Positions 6,557 to 9,801 of a stretch of DNA of 9,801 nt are shown piece after piece; position 1 is the stretch's first letter, and each line of letters starts with the position of its first letter. Both the position numbers and the translations under genes were made by a program. The notes under the pieces are model-generated. The model was not told the DNA's origin, did no database searches, and was given only the letters and a program-made list of their open reading frames with translations. The stretch covers positions 1-9,801 of the forward strand of contig JAGSPR010000252.1 in the NCBI GenBank assembly GCA_018262455.1, read 5' to 3'. The DNA is from Deltaproteobacteria bacterium. GTDB taxonomy: Bacteria > Myxococcota > Polyangia > Haliangiales > Haliangiaceae.

Positions 6557-6582
6557 CAACCTCACGGTCGAGTCCGAGGTTG
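6557..6582. repeat. 7-bp inverted repeat upstream of small lipoprotein gene
   Basis: CAACCTC (6557-6563) and GAGGTTG (6576-6582) are perfect complements around a 12-nt loop, beginning 12 nt after the stop of the upstream lipoprotein gene. No T-run follows, so an intrinsic terminator is doubtful. The right arm overlaps a weak -35-like TTGCGA (6580-6585), followed after 16 nt by GATACA. An operator or a weak terminator are both possible. Confidence 0.4.
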
Positions 6583-6615
6583 CGAGACCCGAGCATGTTG
6601 CGATACACGAGCGGG

Positions 6616-7002
6616 ATGAACTCTTCCAAGCTCTCCATCGTGTTCTTGCTGATCGCTGGTCTCGCCGCGGGTTGCGGCAAGGACAAGGGCGGCGGCGCCA
6701 GTGGTGACAAGGCCGAAGCGCCGAAGGTCTCGGTCAGCCCGGCGATGACCGCATTCCTGTCCGACCTCAAGGGCAAGAGCAGCGATGTCACCGAGGCGCT
6801 CAAGACCCACGGCGTCGACGGGCTCGACAACAAGGACATGAACATGTACGACCTGAGCTCGCCGACCGTCACCGCGACGGAGAAGCGCGGCGACAAGGAG
6901 TGCTACACGTTCGAGGCCAAGGCAGGCATGACCGTCCGCACCTACGAGACGTGCTGGGCCAACGGCAAGATCGCCGAAGTCGCCGACAAGGGCATGCGCT
7001 GA
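6616..7002 (+). CDS. Small predicted lipoprotein of unknown function
   Basis: 128 aa, family not recognised. The signal sequence is followed by lipobox LAAGC (Cys20) and a flexible Gly/Lys/Asp linker (about 21-36), typical of a lipoprotein anchored to a membrane. The mature domain (about 38-128) has an N-terminal helical part and a C-terminal beta-like part. Cys96 and Cys113 lie in ECYTFEAKAG and YETCWANGK and could form one disulfide. The ATG at 6616 is chosen because it gives a complete signal peptide; in-frame extension to 6550 would add unlikely residues before it. Codon use is slightly richer in AAG/GAC than the neighbours, reflecting Lys/Asp content. Located between another lipoprotein gene and mfd, with 70 and 82 bp gaps, so it may be an independent unit. 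Confidence 0.8.
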   Translation: MNSSKLSIVFLLIAGLAAGCGKDKGGGASGDKAEAPKVSVSPAMTAFLSDLKGKSSDVTEALKTHGVDGLDNKDMNMYDLSSPTVTATEKRGDKECYTFEAKAGMTVRTYETCWANGKIAEVADKGMR

Positions 7003-7015
7003 GACCTCCAAGCTG

Positions 7016-7070
7016 ACCACGCGCGACGCCGAGCCGAGCCGAGATGATTGGCGGATCGGGCGCGCGTGGT
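7016..7070. repeat. Perfect 10-bp inverted repeat upstream of mfd
   Basis: ACCACGCGCG (7016-7025) is exactly complementary to CGCGCGTGGT (7061-7070), with 35 nt between. It fills most of the 82-bp gap between the small lipoprotein gene and mfd. The right arm abuts and shares one base with the -10-like TAGGGT. Three GCCGA repeats (from 7028) lie in the loop. No T-run follows, so it is not a standard intrinsic terminator. Confidence 0.55.
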
Positions 7071-7075
7071 AGGGT
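7048..7075 (+). promoter_or_regulatory. Possible mfd promoter
   Basis: TTGGCG (7048-7053), 16-nt spacer and TAGGGT (7070-7075) form a weak sigma-70-like pair ending 9 nt before ATG 7085. The predicted transcript would have almost no 5' leader. Matches to consensus are 4/6 and 3/6, so this is suggestive only. Confidence 0.3.
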
Positions 7076-7084
7076 CCGCGACCC

Positions 7085-9801
<2,717 letters not shown>

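Overview
The window is very GC-rich, with strong G/C preference at third codon positions, and it carries several very short lipoprotein leaders and an ArsA/GET3-type ATPase. Together these suggest a member of the Myxococcota (deltaproteobacterial lineage, perhaps Haliangium/Kofleriaceae-like). That is inference from composition and gene style, not from a marker gene. Coding density is very high. No tRNA, rRNA, CRISPR, insertion sequence, integrase or phage gene was seen, so this looks like ordinary chromosome.

Layout. (1) 1-678, minus: an RlmN-family radical SAM rRNA methyltransferase, cut by the left edge. (2) 741-2159, plus: a Deg/HtrA serine protease of the plant Deg2/Deg9 architecture with no export signal, followed by a GTGA overlap into (3) 2156-2866, plus: a short NodB-type deacetylase-like lipoprotein. 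(4) 2882-3406, minus: a stand-alone biotin-carrier (BCCP-type) protein. (5) 3463-4620, plus: an ArsA/GET3-like ATPase, divergent from the biotin carrier. (6) 4627-5967, minus: an exported HExxH zinc metallopeptidase with a lysine-rich repeat tail, meeting the ATPase tail to tail across 6 bp. (7) 6024-6545 and (8) 6616-7002, plus: two unrecognised lipoproteins. (9) 7085 to the right edge, plus: Mfd, the transcription-repair coupling factor, lacking only its last few hundred residues.

There is no single pathway here. The loosely shared themes are protein and envelope quality control (Deg protease, exported metallopeptidase, deacetylase lipoprotein, small lipoproteins) alongside housekeeping functions (rRNA methylation, transcription-coupled repair, biotin-dependent carboxylation). 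Only the protease and deacetylase genes are clearly coupled. All intergenic gaps are under 100 bp.

No convincing new system was found. The points most worth a second look are: a charged insertion in the second helicase lobe of Mfd; a perfect 10-bp inverted repeat in front of mfd; recurring -10-like hexamers placed 5-9 nt before start codons without Shine-Dalgarno sequences, suggesting leaderless transcripts; and the altered SLHA-equivalent motif in the RlmN-like enzyme.
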